Below are positions 1-9,000 of a stretch of 30,677 bases of DNA, piece by piece. The DNA is from UBA7672 sp035548775 (GTDB taxonomy: Bacteria > Pseudomonadota > Alphaproteobacteria > Caulobacterales > Hyphomonadaceae), in assembly GCA_035548775.1 (NCBI GenBank), contig DASZSI010000128.1:1-30677 (forward strand). Direction: 5' to 3'. The number at the start of each line of letters is the position of its first letter. The stretch's first letter is position 1. The translations under genes and the position numbers were made by a program. A model generated the notes under the pieces. That model did no database searches. It worked only from the letters and a program-made list of their open reading frames with translations, and had not been told where the DNA came from.

Positions 1-1425
1 TCGACGATAACCAGCAGTGAGGTGCACTCTCTGAAGTTCGGCCTGTTCACGTTCGCAGGCTAGAACCGGCGACAGTTCCGCCAACTGTCGGCCTCGCGCA
101 TCTGTGAACCCACCTGCGGGGGCAATTAGCAAGATGGATGCGAGCCGGGACGACCGGCCGAGCTCACGTAATTCTGGTAGCAAGGCATACCGCGCCGGCT
201 CGAGATCGAGCGCTGCAGGTGCATAGGCGGCGAGATTGTTTGCCTTGGCCGCATCGACCAGCCAAGCCGCGGGCTTGCTCTCTGGCCCGGCGATGCCAGT
301 TTCTCCCGGCGGCGTTACGCCTAACAGAGCAGCGCCGCCCCGAAACGCGACAGCGGCAAGCAGGTTCTGCACAAGAGCGGAAGGCGCGAAATCGAGAAGA
401 TCGGCGCTGAAGATCACCGGCTGCTTGAGTGCGTCGACTTGACCGAGAATGCGGTCGAGATCTGCGTTGATGTTTTTGCTTGAGCGATCCGACAAGACGC
501 GCACTGAAACGCGTTTCCACGCCCCTCCCTCTTTCGGGAGCAGTGGCGTTCCGACATAGACTTCGATCACATCCCGCCCGCCAAACAGGGCCGAAAGCAT
601 CGCGCTGAAGGTCTCGCCCAACGCCGGAAGTTGTTCGGCCGCAACAACGGGCTGCGCAAATCCCGTTGATGCCAGCGCCTTGGAGCCAACCGGAGCGACA
701 ACGCCAAGCGAACGCCACAGGTCTGCGAACGGCGGGTGCTGAAACCGGAACTTCTGGTGCCGGGCCAGGAAGTTCATGATGCCGGCCCTCACGTTAGCGC
801 CCCAAAACCCGACGCAATCGTGCAGCGCTATGAACCCGGCTGGCGTCAAATGTTTGGCGGCGAGTTCAAGGTCGGCAGACACTGCGTCGGCAGTGTGCAA
901 GCCATCGATGAACACAAAGTCGAACGGCCCGTCCCGGTTGCAAACCGTGGGACCAACGAGTTCTGTCAATTCGCCTTCGCCGGTCAGGGTGGAAGAAAAG
1001 GTCTCTCGGACGGCAAAGCCGCCTTTTACGAACGCGATGCGATCAGCGATGCCCAGCTTTTCCGCGGCTGTGCGAGCGATGGCCAGGGTTGTCACCCTTG
1101 CATCGACGCCGCCGAGGGCCGAGCCCGTGGCGCCCATTTCAATTTCCAGCGGCAGATCCGGATCGACGGTTACGATCCTGGCGTCCGGGCAAGCCAACGC
1201 CAGCAACATGGTCGAGACGCCGACATAAGTTCCGACCTCCAGTATTTTTCGAGCCTGGGCGCGGCGCGCGGCGGCAAGAAGATCAGGGACGTCGTGGGCA
1301 CTAATTGCCCAGGAATTCACGATCGATGGCGGATAGCCAAGACTTTCGTAAACCGCCAAGACCCGTTGATAGAGTTCTTCGGGTTGGGCAATCCCGGTAT
1401 CTGTGACGCTGATCTGTGACACCAC
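1..1425 (-). CDS. Class I SAM methyltransferase (Methyltransf_24-like), 3' end beyond window
   Basis: Reading the minus strand from a GTG pair at 1425/1422 gives an open frame of 475 codons with no stop to the left edge, so the C-terminus is missing. Residues about 61-70 hold a SAM-binding motif I (ILEVGTYVGV). Residues about 168-177 hold the FDFVFIDGLH strand and loop typical of Methyltransf_24 enzymes, and LHD follows near 201-203. These enzymes usually methylate hydroxyls of sugars or small molecules. After about residue 260 the protein continues for more than 200 residues that I do not recognise. That is longer than a plain methyltransferase, so a second domain is likely. There is no ATG near the start and the ribosome-binding site is weak, so either GTG is possible. 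It reads away from the 118-residue gene at 1633, beside the glycan locus, which suggests a role in glycan modification. Confidence 0.8.
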   Translation of the reverse strand, partial: MVSQISVTDTGIAQPEELYQRVLAVYESLGYPPSIVNSWAISAHDVPDLLAAARRAQARKILEVGTYVGVSTMLLALACPDARIVTVDPDLPLEIEMGATGSALGGVDARVTTLAIARTAAEKLGIADRIAFVKGGFAVRETFSSTLTGEGELTELVGPTVCNRDGPFDFVFIDGLHTADAVSADLELAAKHLTPAGFIALHDCVGFWGANVRAGIMNFLARHQKFRFQHPPFADLWRSLGVVAPVGSKALASTGFAQPVVAAEQLPALGETFSAMLSALFGGRDVIEVYVGTPLLPKEGGAWKRVSVRVLSDRSSKNINADLDRILGQVDALKQPVIFSADLLDFAPSALVQNLLAAVAFRGGAALLGVTPPGETGIAGPESKPAAWLVDAAKANNLAAYAPAALDLEPARYALLPELRELGRSSRLASILLIAPAGGFTDARGRQLAELSPVLACEREQAELQRVHLTAGYRR

Positions 1426-1632
1426 CTAACCCTGTATAACTGGATACTAATTTTCCACGACCCGCTTAGCCCTGCTGCTCGCATGCGGGCCGAACGTGAG
1501 CCGCTTTCAGCATTCCGCGCCAATCGAGGCAATATTGACCAACAGCTTGTTTCACAGCAAGAAACTAAGCGTTGGGTAAATGCATGCCGGGACCCGCTTC
1601 ACTCGGTGGACCATTCGAAGCAATAGGTCGAA

Positions 1633-1989
1633 ATGAACGACGCGTCCACCGAGCAGATGACCTCGCAGCTTCGCCCCAGCCGCGATTCCGAGGCGGATAA
1701 GGTACTGGATTTCTGGCGCGAACACGGGCGAGTCTGGGCGCTGGAAGAAGGCGCTCCTGAAGACGCCGCCCGCGTTGCTAAGATCGCAGAGGCCGCAGGC
1801 GCCCTGCCCCCTGAAGAGGCCGCCCAGCATGTTCAAACGGAGCTAATGGCCGTATGGCGGAAGGGGTTCGCAAAGTCGACCGACGCCTATGGCTGGGACG
1901 AGATGGGCGACCAGTTGCCGCCGTCTGCTTTGCTGGCCTTTGCTCGGGGCGTTCAGAGCGCTCAAGTAGCCGCGCAGGATCGAATGTAG
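1633..1989 (+). CDS. Hypothetical protein, 118 aa
   Basis: A small, Ala- and Glu-rich, predicted helical soluble protein of 118 residues. I do not recognise the family. An AGG-containing ribosome-binding site lies 6 nt before the ATG. Amino-acid use is normal for a real gene, while the opposite-strand frames over the same interval are Arg/Ser/Cys-rich as expected of shadows. It has no signal peptide or membrane segment. It is transcribed divergently from the methyltransferase at the left edge and converges on the aminotransferase at 2052, so it is probably its own transcription unit. Confidence 0.6.
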   Translation: MNDASTEQMTSQLRPSRDSEADKVLDFWREHGRVWALEEGAPEDAARVAKIAEAAGALPPEEAAQHVQTELMAVWRKGFAKSTDAYGWDEMGDQLPPSALLAFARGVQSAQVAAQDRM

Positions 1990-2051
1990 ACCCGAACTTG
2001 CCTGAGGCATCAGGGTCAGGCCTCTGAGTTCCATCTATCCAGGAGCGGCGC

Positions 2052-3206
2052 CTACCCGTTGAAACCGCGGATTGCGTCGATCACCTGATCCTGGTCAGGG
2101 GTGGTGAGATAGGGATGCATTGGCAAGGACAGCACGCGGTTGCGGATCGCCTCGGTTACCGGCAGGCCACCAGGCGCCTTTGGGTACCGCGCATAAACGT
2201 CCTGCATGTGAATCGGGATCGGATAGTAGATCGCCGTCGGCACGCCTTTGGTCTTGAGATGGGCAGCCAAAGCATCACGCTTGTCGTGCTCGATCGTATA
2301 CTGCGCCCAGTTGGAAAATCCGCCGTCGATCACCTTCGGCACAGCACGGACATAGGGTGCCAGCGCTTTCGAATAGCGGGCTGCAATCGCGTCGCGCTTC
2401 TGCAGCTCGTCAGGATAGATTTTGAGTTTCTCTGACAAGATCGCCGCCTGGATCGCATCGAGGCGCGAGTTCACGCCGATACGCATGTTAAGATAGCGCG
2501 GATCGTTGTCGTACTTTTTCGCCGCCATATCCTCGGCGCTGGCCTTGCCGTGGATGCGGATGGAATCGACGAGATCGGCAAGATGCGCGTCATTGGTCAG
2601 GACCGCGCCGCCATCGCCATAACAACCGAGCGGCTTGGCCGGGAAGAAGGATGCGGTCGCGACATCGGCCCATTCCAACGGTTGCTTGCCGTTGAGCGTG
2701 CAGCCGAAGCCTTGTGCCTGGTCGGCGACAAGCCTGAGATCATGCGCGCGCGCGATCTTGGCGATCACAGGATAGTCCGCCGGCTGTCCGAAGAGATCGA
2801 CCGCGATCACAGCTCGAGGCTTCAGCTTACCGTCCTTTTTCACCTGCGCGATCGCCGCTTCGAGGCTGGCCGGGTCCATGTTGTAGGTGCCAGGCAGCAC
2901 GTCGACGAAAACCGGGCTTGCGCCAACCAGCGGAACGACCTCGGCCGACGCGACAAAGGTAAAACTTGGGACAAACACCGCATCACCCGGCCCGATGCCC
3001 CAAGCCCGCAGCGGCAGCAGCAACGCATCGGTTCCATTCGCGCAAGACAGCGCGTGCTTCGCTCCGGCGAATTTGCCGAGCGCCTGTTCGAAGCCGGAGA
3101 CCTCAGGGCCCATGATGAAGCCGCAAGTCGTCAGAACGCGCGCGATGGCGGCATCGATCTGAGGCGCGATCCGCTGGCGCTGAGCCTGAAGGTCAATGAA
3201 GTTCAT
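2052..3206 (-). CDS. DegT/DnrJ/EryC1/StrS sugar aminotransferase (WbpE-like)
   Basis: A PLP-dependent aminotransferase of 384 residues, full length for the family. The family transfers an amino group from glutamate to a keto group of a nucleotide-activated sugar. The N-terminus (NFIDLQAQR) is typical. SCANGTDAL at 54-62 is the PLP-phosphate loop, the conserved aspartate is D162, and the Schiff-base lysine is K191 inside SFFPAKPLGCYGDGG. That last motif closely resembles WbpE/WlbC enzymes, which make UDP-2,3-diamino uronates; this placement is from memory of the family, not an alignment. The matching 3-oxo sugar could come from the Gfo/Idh oxidoreductase at 15357 in the same locus. It lies 143 nt downstream of the methyltransferase at 3350. 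A 5-bp inverted repeat (GTGAG/CTCAC) sits directly before the ATG. Confidence 0.9.
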   Translation of the reverse strand: MNFIDLQAQRQRIAPQIDAAIARVLTTCGFIMGPEVSGFEQALGKFAGAKHALSCANGTDALLLPLRAWGIGPGDAVFVPSFTFVASAEVVPLVGASPVFVDVLPGTYNMDPASLEAAIAQVKKDGKLKPRAVIAVDLFGQPADYPVIAKIARAHDLRLVADQAQGFGCTLNGKQPLEWADVATASFFPAKPLGCYGDGGAVLTNDAHLADLVDSIRIHGKASAEDMAAKKYDNDPRYLNMRIGVNSRLDAIQAAILSEKLKIYPDELQKRDAIAARYSKALAPYVRAVPKVIDGGFSNWAQYTIEHDKRDALAAHLKTKGVPTAIYYPIPIHMQDVYARYPKAPGGLPVTEAIRNRVLSLPMHPYLTTPDQDQVIDAIRGFNG

Positions 3207-3349
3207 GTGAGGACACTCACGCTGGAGAAACCGGCGGCGAGCAATGCCTCAAACCGATTCCGGGCGGCAAATCACCATGACGCTGCAATCTGTAATGGAC
3301 GCAATGCCGCCTGCGTCAAGCTGTCCGGGTCGCCCCGGGAGCCGCCTCG

Positions 3350-4264
3350 TCAGGGCCTTCTAAGCCGGAAGAGACCGCCCACGTCGGCGAGGGCTTCGGC
3401 CGTCCAGGCCGGCGGAATGGGCCGTCCCGATTCTTTCAATCGCCGAAGCAGGTCCTCGACATAACTGGCTGAAACCTGATCGTTGCGCTCATAATGCTCG
3501 ATTACGAAGCCGGCGCCAGTAAGGGCGGCCGCATAATCAGGCTGGCGCCGCTGCGATCCGAACTCCGCATGCACCGCATCGTTGATGGCCTCGAACTTTT
3601 CTTTCGGCAGCAGAAGATGCTCAAGCGGGCGATCGAAATTCCTGTGATCGCGGAAATCCACCTGATGAAGACCGACGCCGCCGGGGCGCGTTATCCTGAA
3701 AAGCTCGGCGAAAGATTTGTGTTCGTCCTTGATGTGCTCCAGCACAGCGTTCGACACGACAGCGTCAAACGCCCCATCGCCAATGGCGGACAGATCCTCG
3801 GCCGCACTGTAGATGCAGCGGATCGTGCTCTCGCTATACCCCTTGTCGGCCACCATCTGGCGCAGAGGCGCCACGTCGAAGCCCGACACGCCGTCTAACT
3901 TGTCGGCAAGAGCCGAATAAACCGGCCCGTGGAACGGATCACTCCACGCCGCCAGCCATCGGTCGGTCACCGCGACCTCGGCGCCAGCCGCACGCAGCCA
4001 GGCCATCCCGCCAAATGCGATTCCCGGCCCCACCTCGAGGATGCGCGCACCGGCGATGTCAATTCCCATGTCCTTCAGGCGGTCGCGATAGAGCGAGCCA
4101 TTGGTGATGGCATAGTCGACCTGATAGGCGATGTCGGCCGTGGTCGCTGGCGGAACTTGCAGGTTGGTCGGCATAGGCGGCTTGGCGAGTGGATTGCGGA
4201 CACCGAGTCTCCGGACAGCAGCTCGCGTCAGATTGTAGGCTGCGTGGACAAAGCTAGGCGGCAA
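3350..4264 (-). CDS. Class I SAM-dependent methyltransferase
   Basis: A 304-residue methyltransferase with SAM motif I at about 75-85 (ILEVGPGIAFG), followed by a Methyltransf_11/25-like core including NAVLEHIKDEH and RITRPGG. I chose the TTG start at 4264 because GAGGAG lies 5 nt upstream of it. The frame stays open to an ATG at 4342 (330 residues), but that start lacks a good ribosome-binding site. The substrate is probably a glycan sugar, judging only from the neighbourhood; the core resembles methyltransferases common in polysaccharide loci. It precedes the DegT aminotransferase on the same strand, 143 nt away. Confidence 0.85.
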   Translation of the reverse strand: MPPSFVHAAYNLTRAAVRRLGVRNPLAKPPMPTNLQVPPATTADIAYQVDYAITNGSLYRDRLKDMGIDIAGARILEVGPGIAFGGMAWLRAAGAEVAVTDRWLAAWSDPFHGPVYSALADKLDGVSGFDVAPLRQMVADKGYSESTIRCIYSAAEDLSAIGDGAFDAVVSNAVLEHIKDEHKSFAELFRITRPGGVGLHQVDFRDHRNFDRPLEHLLLPKEKFEAINDAVHAEFGSQRRQPDYAAALTGAGFVIEHYERNDQVSASYVEDLLRRLKESGRPIPPAWTAEALADVGGLFRLRRP

Positions 4265-4356
4265 GCGGACTCCTCGCTGACGATATCTGCATATGGACTG
4301 AAGCGAAACCAAAATGAAGGGCTGGCAGAGGACAGCTCGCAACCAGTCATATTCAG

Positions 4357-4767
4357 CTATCGCAGCTCGTAGCTACGACCGTTGGTATTCGGATCGGAGT
4401 TGTCTGACGCGGAAAAATAGATGGTCGCGCCTGACTTGCCGTCAGTCCAATCTGAATATCGCCCCATGCCGATCTTGCGAATGTCGTCATGTAGAGAGTC
4501 TGCTGGGCCGAGTTCCCTACCGTCCTCGAAGACATGATACTTGCGAACCGTCGGCGGTTGATCGATATGCATTGTGAAAGCAAAGCCGTTCTCATGGGCA
4601 AACGGTGCCTTGAGCGACACCGCAGGGGTAACAAGCACGGCAGCTGCAGGAGCTACTGGGCCAGACGTTCCAGCGGTCGAGCCGATTCTCTCATCAAAGT
4701 CGCAGGCACTTGCGAGAAACGCGCTCATTAGAAGCGCTGTCGCCTGGCGGTCGAACCTGAGCAACAT
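4357..4767 (-). CDS. Small predicted lipoprotein sharing a module with the GT-C-like protein
   Basis: A 136-residue protein with a hydrophobic N-terminus ending in a lipobox-like AFLASAC, so the acylated cysteine would be Cys22. An Ala/Pro-rich linker follows. The C-terminal half (about 70-134) contains SLHDDIRK, then GRYSDW, then IYFSASDN and NTNGRSY. The same pattern (LHxxIRKG, then SHW, then VLFxxP) occurs twice in the membrane protein encoded at 5011 on the other strand. The start is the ATG at 4767, with GGGGAG 8 nt upstream; a GTG at 4776 is in frame but too close to that site. The family is not known to me. The shared module and divergent arrangement suggest the two proteins work together in the envelope. 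The lipobox has Ala rather than Leu at -3, so lipidation is probable, not certain. Confidence 0.75.
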   Translation of the reverse strand: MLLRFDRQATALLMSAFLASACDFDERIGSTAGTSGPVAPAAAVLVTPAVSLKAPFAHENGFAFTMHIDQPPTVRKYHVFEDGRELGPADSLHDDIRKIGMGRYSDWTDGKSGATIYFSASDNSDPNTNGRSYELR

Positions 4768-4941
4768 GCAAACCACTCCCCACCAACCCTTTGGAAGGGT
4801 TCAGATAACACGCAACCCGTCAAGGCAGCGATTTCACGCTGAAACCGCCTAGGGTCACCCGGACGGGACTTCAGTCGCGGTAGCGCGCACACGCAACTGG
4901 CAATAATGAAGACACGGATTTTGCCGCCGGGCAGCGGACTG

Positions 4942-4969
4942 TTGGCATTTGTTGTAATTTGGCTAGACC
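4942..4969 (+). promoter_or_regulatory. Weak candidate promoter for the GT-C-like gene
   Basis: TTGGCA at 4942-4947 and TAGACC at 4964-4969 are separated by 16 nt, inside the 243-nt divergent region between the lipoprotein and membrane-protein genes. The -35 match is good and the -10 match is poor. Nothing else in this intergenic stretch stands out. Confidence 0.2.
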
Positions 4970-5010
4970 GGGTGCGCCGCTAGCTATTCGAGGGACGGGG
5001 GGACGCGGGC

Positions 5011-8000
5011 GTGTCGAGTATCACTCAACCAGAACGACCGGCCATTCGGCCAGCGATGTGGGCGACTCTCGTCCTGTTGGCACTTATGACCGTGGCAAGC
5101 GTGGGCGTTCTTGCGGGACTGGCTGGCGGATTTACTCACACTATGCATTTCCGCGGGCCTTTCGAGATGGATACAATGTCCGGCTCGCACATGGCAGCAA
5201 TTCGCCTACCTCCCGATACGCGGTTCAGTTGCTGCGCGAAAATTCCAAACGACACGGGCCCCACCGGTACTGAATCCCGGCTCCGTTTGTGGATTGGCGG
5301 GGTCGAAGCTGGGCCGGCCCATACCCTTCATGAAACAATCAGGAAGGGCGGACCTGGTTTCAGTCATTGGGGAGATCAGGTCCTTTTTTCATTCCCCCGC
5401 GGCGTTCCGAACGACGCCTCGACCGAGGTCGTCGTACGATATCCCTATCAATTTCGCGCTTTCATGGCCGCAATTCCGGTCGCGACGCTCAGCCTCGGTT
5501 TGGGTCTGATGGCAATGGTGCTCATCCGCGGCGGAGTCAACTTTCGGCGCCTAACACTCACCATGGCTGGAAATTTCGCACTTTCTATGTGCGGCCTAGC
5601 CACCGTGGGCGTGATCATCCTTCAGCTCGGCCTGATCCGTCAAAGCGAAACTTTTCGCGGGCCTTTCACCGCTGACCAGAATACGGGATCACAGCTCAAA
5701 TATGTGACGCTTAAAGACCTGGGCGCGTGGGGCCTCGTCGGAAATCGCATCCCCGATTCGAAGGGCATTTCGGATCTGCAGTTCTGGATCAACAACACGC
5801 CACTGCCACAACCCCATTCTTTGCACGACCAGCTTCGCAAGGGCGTGACGGGCTACAGCCACTGGGACGACACAGTCCTGTTCGCTCTGCCGCCGGATAC
5901 GCTCAATTCTGAGACCACAGTGGCTCGCGCTGACTATCCCCTGACCCCAAGGCTTTGGACCTTTATTTTTCCCGTCCTAACTTTTGGGCTAGCAATTCTC
6001 TTGCATCGCAGGCGCATGTTCCGTTGGATCAAGGGTAGCAGCTTGAGTCTGCGACTTGTGCTGTTATCTCCATACGGTGCCTTGATAGCTCTTGGCTGGG
6101 CAGCGGTTGCGGGCGGCGCTGCATTCGCCGCAATTCAGGTTTGGGCGATGGCTACCGGAGAAGCGCTTACTCTGGCTCTGCCGTTTAGATCCAAGCTGGT
6201 CAGCAATATATACAGCTGGCTGGATCCGGCCATCCCGCTCTTTCTGATCATCCTAAGCATGATCGGCGTGGCTCTTGGATGGGCGGCCGTCAATCGCAGG
6301 GTCAGACAAGCGGCCCAACGAACGGAGCTAGCGATCATTCGCTGGATGAGATGGTTCGGTTTGCCTGTACTTGCAGTTTATTTCCTGGCTTCTGCTGGCG
6401 CTTCATGGGCAGGACTCTATCGCCAGGGCCAGATCACGTCTTTCCTCGGCCTCGTTCCATATTTCGACGCTGGTGGATATTTCTCAGACGTCGTTAGCTA
6501 TCTTCGCGACGGACATTGGTCTGAATTCACTTCACGAAGGCCGTTAGCGGGCGCCTTCCGTGCAACGGTTATGGTCCTTGGTGACATGCGCTATACGCTC
6601 GCCATCACGGTACAAACTGTGGCGCTTGCCGCGGCATCGTACTTTGCCTGCATGTCGATCTTGCGATGGCGCGGCGTGTGGGCGGGGATGACGTTTCTTG
6701 CCCTAGTTTATCTGACGATCCGCTCGCAGCTTTCCACGACAATGACCGAACCGGTTAGCCTGATCGTAGCGATCTGTGCGGTTCCCTTTTTCGTCGAAGC
6801 CTTGCGGACGAAATCGGCTTGGCAGGGCCTGATCGGTGTATTCCTGATGTCCGCCGCGTTGTGGATGCGGCCGGGCGCATTGTTCTTAATCCCAGCGCTT
6901 CCGCTGTGGTTCGGGTTGTATTTCGGCAATTCGTGGTCCGACAAGGCAAAGCGATTTGCAATCGCGACGAGCGTGGTCCTCGCCATGTTCGCTTTTGACA
7001 TTCTACTCGGTCTTTTGTTTGGAAGCGGATCGCCAGGCAATTTCGCCTTCACGATCTGCGGGCTAAGCATCGGCGATTCCTGGTCTGCCTGTCTCACCCG
7101 CTTCCCTGAAGAGTATGCCGCACATAGTCATTCCAACGGAGAACTGATTGCATGGCTTTATTCCAAAGCAATAGAGAACTTGCGCCATGACGTGCGGCCT
7201 CTGCTGCACATCATGACCACTGATCCGATTAGATTCATGAGTGAAACGCCCCGGGCAATGATCCGCGGCTACTCAGCAATGCCGATGGAAAAAGGGTTCC
7301 CGATGGAACTCTGGCTCTTGGCGATTCCAGTAAGCTATCTGGTTACATTGCCTTATCGCAATTGGCGTCGCGAGGGCCTTTTCTGGGGAATCGTGGCGCT
7401 GGCTGTCATCTCCTCGACCACGATATTTTATTTTACGGACGGCGTGCGATCCTTCTCGGTTGTTTACGTATTGATCGCGGCATTCGTGGGACTTTGCATG
7501 TTTTCCCAGTCTTCGCGCCGTCTGGATTCGCATCGCACTGCCACGAAGCAGCTGAGAATTGGCAGGATAGGGGTCGCGTCGGGGATGGTCGCGCTGTGCG
7601 TAATTCCGCTACTTGGCAGACTAGTCCTCGGATTTGCGCCAGTGCCGACGCCCATCGCTCCCGGCACCAACGAAAGAATAGCCGTGGTCAAAGGAGCGGA
7701 GTGGGCTTCCGGTGTACTGGTTGTGGCCGACGATCAACCCCTGCCCCACGGCGTGCCAGCGGTTCACTTCCAGCAGTTCGCCGACAACGTTCGACTCACG
7801 GGAGCGGAGGAAAGTCAGGGTATCATAACGCCGACGCCACCGCCGCTGCCATTCGGGTTCATGATCATGTCGAGGGTGGATCAGGGAACCGGCTCGATCA
7901 CCCTCATTACTCCGCCGGAAATGGTGACACGCAAGGACGTGCCGATGTGGCGAGTCAGTCTGGAAGGCTGGCTGCAAACTGGAAAGTTGTTCTCCGAGAA

Positions 8001-8055
8001 CTGGTTCCACGTGATCAGTGCGATGCCTTACCGGCCAACCCCTCCCAACGACTAG
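5011..8055 (+). CDS. Large polytopic membrane protein, putative GT-C glycosyltransferase with two duplicated periplasmic modules
   Basis: A 1014-residue membrane protein. A first membrane segment (about 17-40) leads to a periplasmic module at about 44-146. Two segments (about 151-172 and 187-208) lead to a second copy of the module at about 212-309. Many hydrophobic segments follow from about 316 to 850, then a soluble tail. The modules share FRGPF, Asp and Gly-Ser spacing at 47-59 and 215-227, then LHETIRKGGPGFSHW at 106-120 and LHDQLRKGVTGYSHW at 271-285. The later part contains DAGGYFSD near 486-493 in a loop, RRPLAG at 509-514 and LWMRPGALFL near 617-626. This is the pattern of GT-C enzymes using polyprenyl-phosphate sugars; the acidic residue would be catalytic. 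Assignment to GT-C is by pattern and topology only. The start is GTG. The GT2 protein at 16402 could supply its donor. Confidence 0.8.
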   Translation: MSSITQPERPAIRPAMWATLVLLALMTVASVGVLAGLAGGFTHTMHFRGPFEMDTMSGSHMAAIRLPPDTRFSCCAKIPNDTGPTGTESRLRLWIGGVEAGPAHTLHETIRKGGPGFSHWGDQVLFSFPRGVPNDASTEVVVRYPYQFRAFMAAIPVATLSLGLGLMAMVLIRGGVNFRRLTLTMAGNFALSMCGLATVGVIILQLGLIRQSETFRGPFTADQNTGSQLKYVTLKDLGAWGLVGNRIPDSKGISDLQFWINNTPLPQPHSLHDQLRKGVTGYSHWDDTVLFALPPDTLNSETTVARADYPLTPRLWTFIFPVLTFGLAILLHRRRMFRWIKGSSLSLRLVLLSPYGALIALGWAAVAGGAAFAAIQVWAMATGEALTLALPFRSKLVSNIYSWLDPAIPLFLIILSMIGVALGWAAVNRRVRQAAQRTELAIIRWMRWFGLPVLAVYFLASAGASWAGLYRQGQITSFLGLVPYFDAGGYFSDVVSYLRDGHWSEFTSRRPLAGAFRATVMVLGDMRYTLAITVQTVALAAASYFACMSILRWRGVWAGMTFLALVYLTIRSQLSTTMTEPVSLIVAICAVPFFVEALRTKSAWQGLIGVFLMSAALWMRPGALFLIPALPLWFGLYFGNSWSDKAKRFAIATSVVLAMFAFDILLGLLFGSGSPGNFAFTICGLSIGDSWSACLTRFPEEYAAHSHSNGELIAWLYSKAIENLRHDVRPLLHIMTTDPIRFMSETPRAMIRGYSAMPMEKGFPMELWLLAIPVSYLVTLPYRNWRREGLFWGIVALAVISSTTIFYFTDGVRSFSVVYVLIAAFVGLCMFSQSSRRLDSHRTATKQLRIGRIGVASGMVALCVIPLLGRLVLGFAPVPTPIAPGTNERIAVVKGAEWASGVLVVADDQPLPHGVPAVHFQQFADNVRLTGAEESQGIITPTPPPLPFGFMIMSRVDQGTGSITLITPPEMVTRKDVPMWRVSLEGWLQTGKLFSENWFHVISAMPYRPTPPND

Positions 8056-8151
8056 AATTGCGCGAACTTCTTCCCAAGCATCGAACAGATTCAAGCACTG
8101 ACCTTGCGCTCTATACGTCCTCGCCCTAAGGCCGTCTGACTCAGCTAAAAG

Positions 8152-8997
8152 GTGAATGCCTTGTCACAGCCCAATGCTACAGCCCCGCAGATCAAGGATG
8201 TTCAGGCGTATTGGGAATCGCATCCGCTTCTTAGCTATGAGTTTGAGGAGCCCGGCTCTCCCAAATTCTTCGATGAACTCGACCGCGTGAAGCGACAAGA
8301 CATTGAACGCTTTGCTATGAAATACTGGGATTTCCCGGCATGGCGCGACAAGAGCGTTCTCGACATAGGTTGCGGCCCAGGATGGGTCACGGTGCAATAC
8401 GCCGCGGCCGGCGCCAATGTCAGTTCTGTCGACCTCACCCACGCCGCCGTCGATCTTTGCAAGAAGCACTTGGCCTATCGAGGCCTCGCTGCCAATGTGC
8501 AACAAGGCAACGCTGAGCAGCTTCCCTTCCGTGACAACCAATTCGACATGGTTTTCTCGTCAGGCGTGCTGCATCACACTCCCGACACCCAGAAATCCTT
8601 TCGCGAAAGCCTTCGAGTGCTGAAGCCTGGCGGTGCAGCCAAAATCACTCTTTATCGACTCGGCCTGCTGCACAGCCCTGCCGTGTTCGGCGCGACGCGT
8701 GGCATTATGAAGATGCTGGGAGTAAAACACCCCGGCGCCGATCTTGGACGCGAGGCGACCTCAGTAGCGGATTTCATCCGGCAATATGATGGCAAGGACA
8801 ATCCGATCGGGATAGCCAAGAGCGATCGCGACTGGGCGCGGGATCTTGAAGCCGCTGGTTACCGTGTGATGGGATGGGAATCACATTTCTTCCCAAAGCG
8901 TTTCGTACCGGCAGGTAAGGTGATGCCCAGCTTCGTGCACGGCATGCTCGACCGCAGCGTCGGCACGATGGTCTATTTCCACCTTGTGAAGCCGTAA
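8152..8997 (+). CDS. Class I SAM methyltransferase (Methyltransf_11 type)
   Basis: A 281-residue methyltransferase. Motif I is DIGCGPG at 71-77, VDLTHAAVDLC follows as motif II, and GVLHHTPD with a later VLKPGG gives the post-motif core typical of Methyltransf_11. The C-terminal third may select the substrate. The listed start is GTG at 8152. A TTG at 8161 has AAAAGGTG about 6 nt upstream and may be the real start, shortening the protein by three residues. It lies 96 nt downstream of the GT-C-like gene on the same strand and probably shares its transcript. Its stop is only 3 nt from the stop of the opposing zinc-ribbon methyltransferase. Substrate unknown; a glycan or lipid-linked sugar is the likely guess from context. 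Confidence 0.9.
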   Translation: MNALSQPNATAPQIKDVQAYWESHPLLSYEFEEPGSPKFFDELDRVKRQDIERFAMKYWDFPAWRDKSVLDIGCGPGWVTVQYAAAGANVSSVDLTHAAVDLCKKHLAYRGLAANVQQGNAEQLPFRDNQFDMVFSSGVLHHTPDTQKSFRESLRVLKPGGAAKITLYRLGLLHSPAVFGATRGIMKMLGVKHPGADLGREATSVADFIRQYDGKDNPIGIAKSDRDWARDLEAAGYRVMGWESHFFPKRFVPAGKVMPSFVHGMLDRSVGTMVYFHLVKP

Positions 8998-9000
8998 CCA

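Noticed and set aside
164..718. A 184-residue minus-strand open frame
   Set aside because: Very rich in Arg, Cys and Ser with no motif; the in-phase methyltransferase frame on the same strand covers it with clear motifs.
736..1419. A 227-residue plus-strand open frame
   Set aside because: It is the opposite-strand shadow of the methyltransferase core; no recognisable domain.
1990..2051. CCTGA/TCAGG stem between two convergent genes as a terminator
   Set aside because: Only 5 bp of stem and no T-run on either strand.
2550..3464. A 304-residue plus-strand open frame
   Set aside because: Opposite-strand shadow of the aminotransferase; His/Arg-rich with no motif.
7362..8129. A 255-residue plus-strand open frame overlapping the GT-C-like gene
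   Set aside because: Shadow in another frame of the same strand; composition is not protein-like and it contains no domain.
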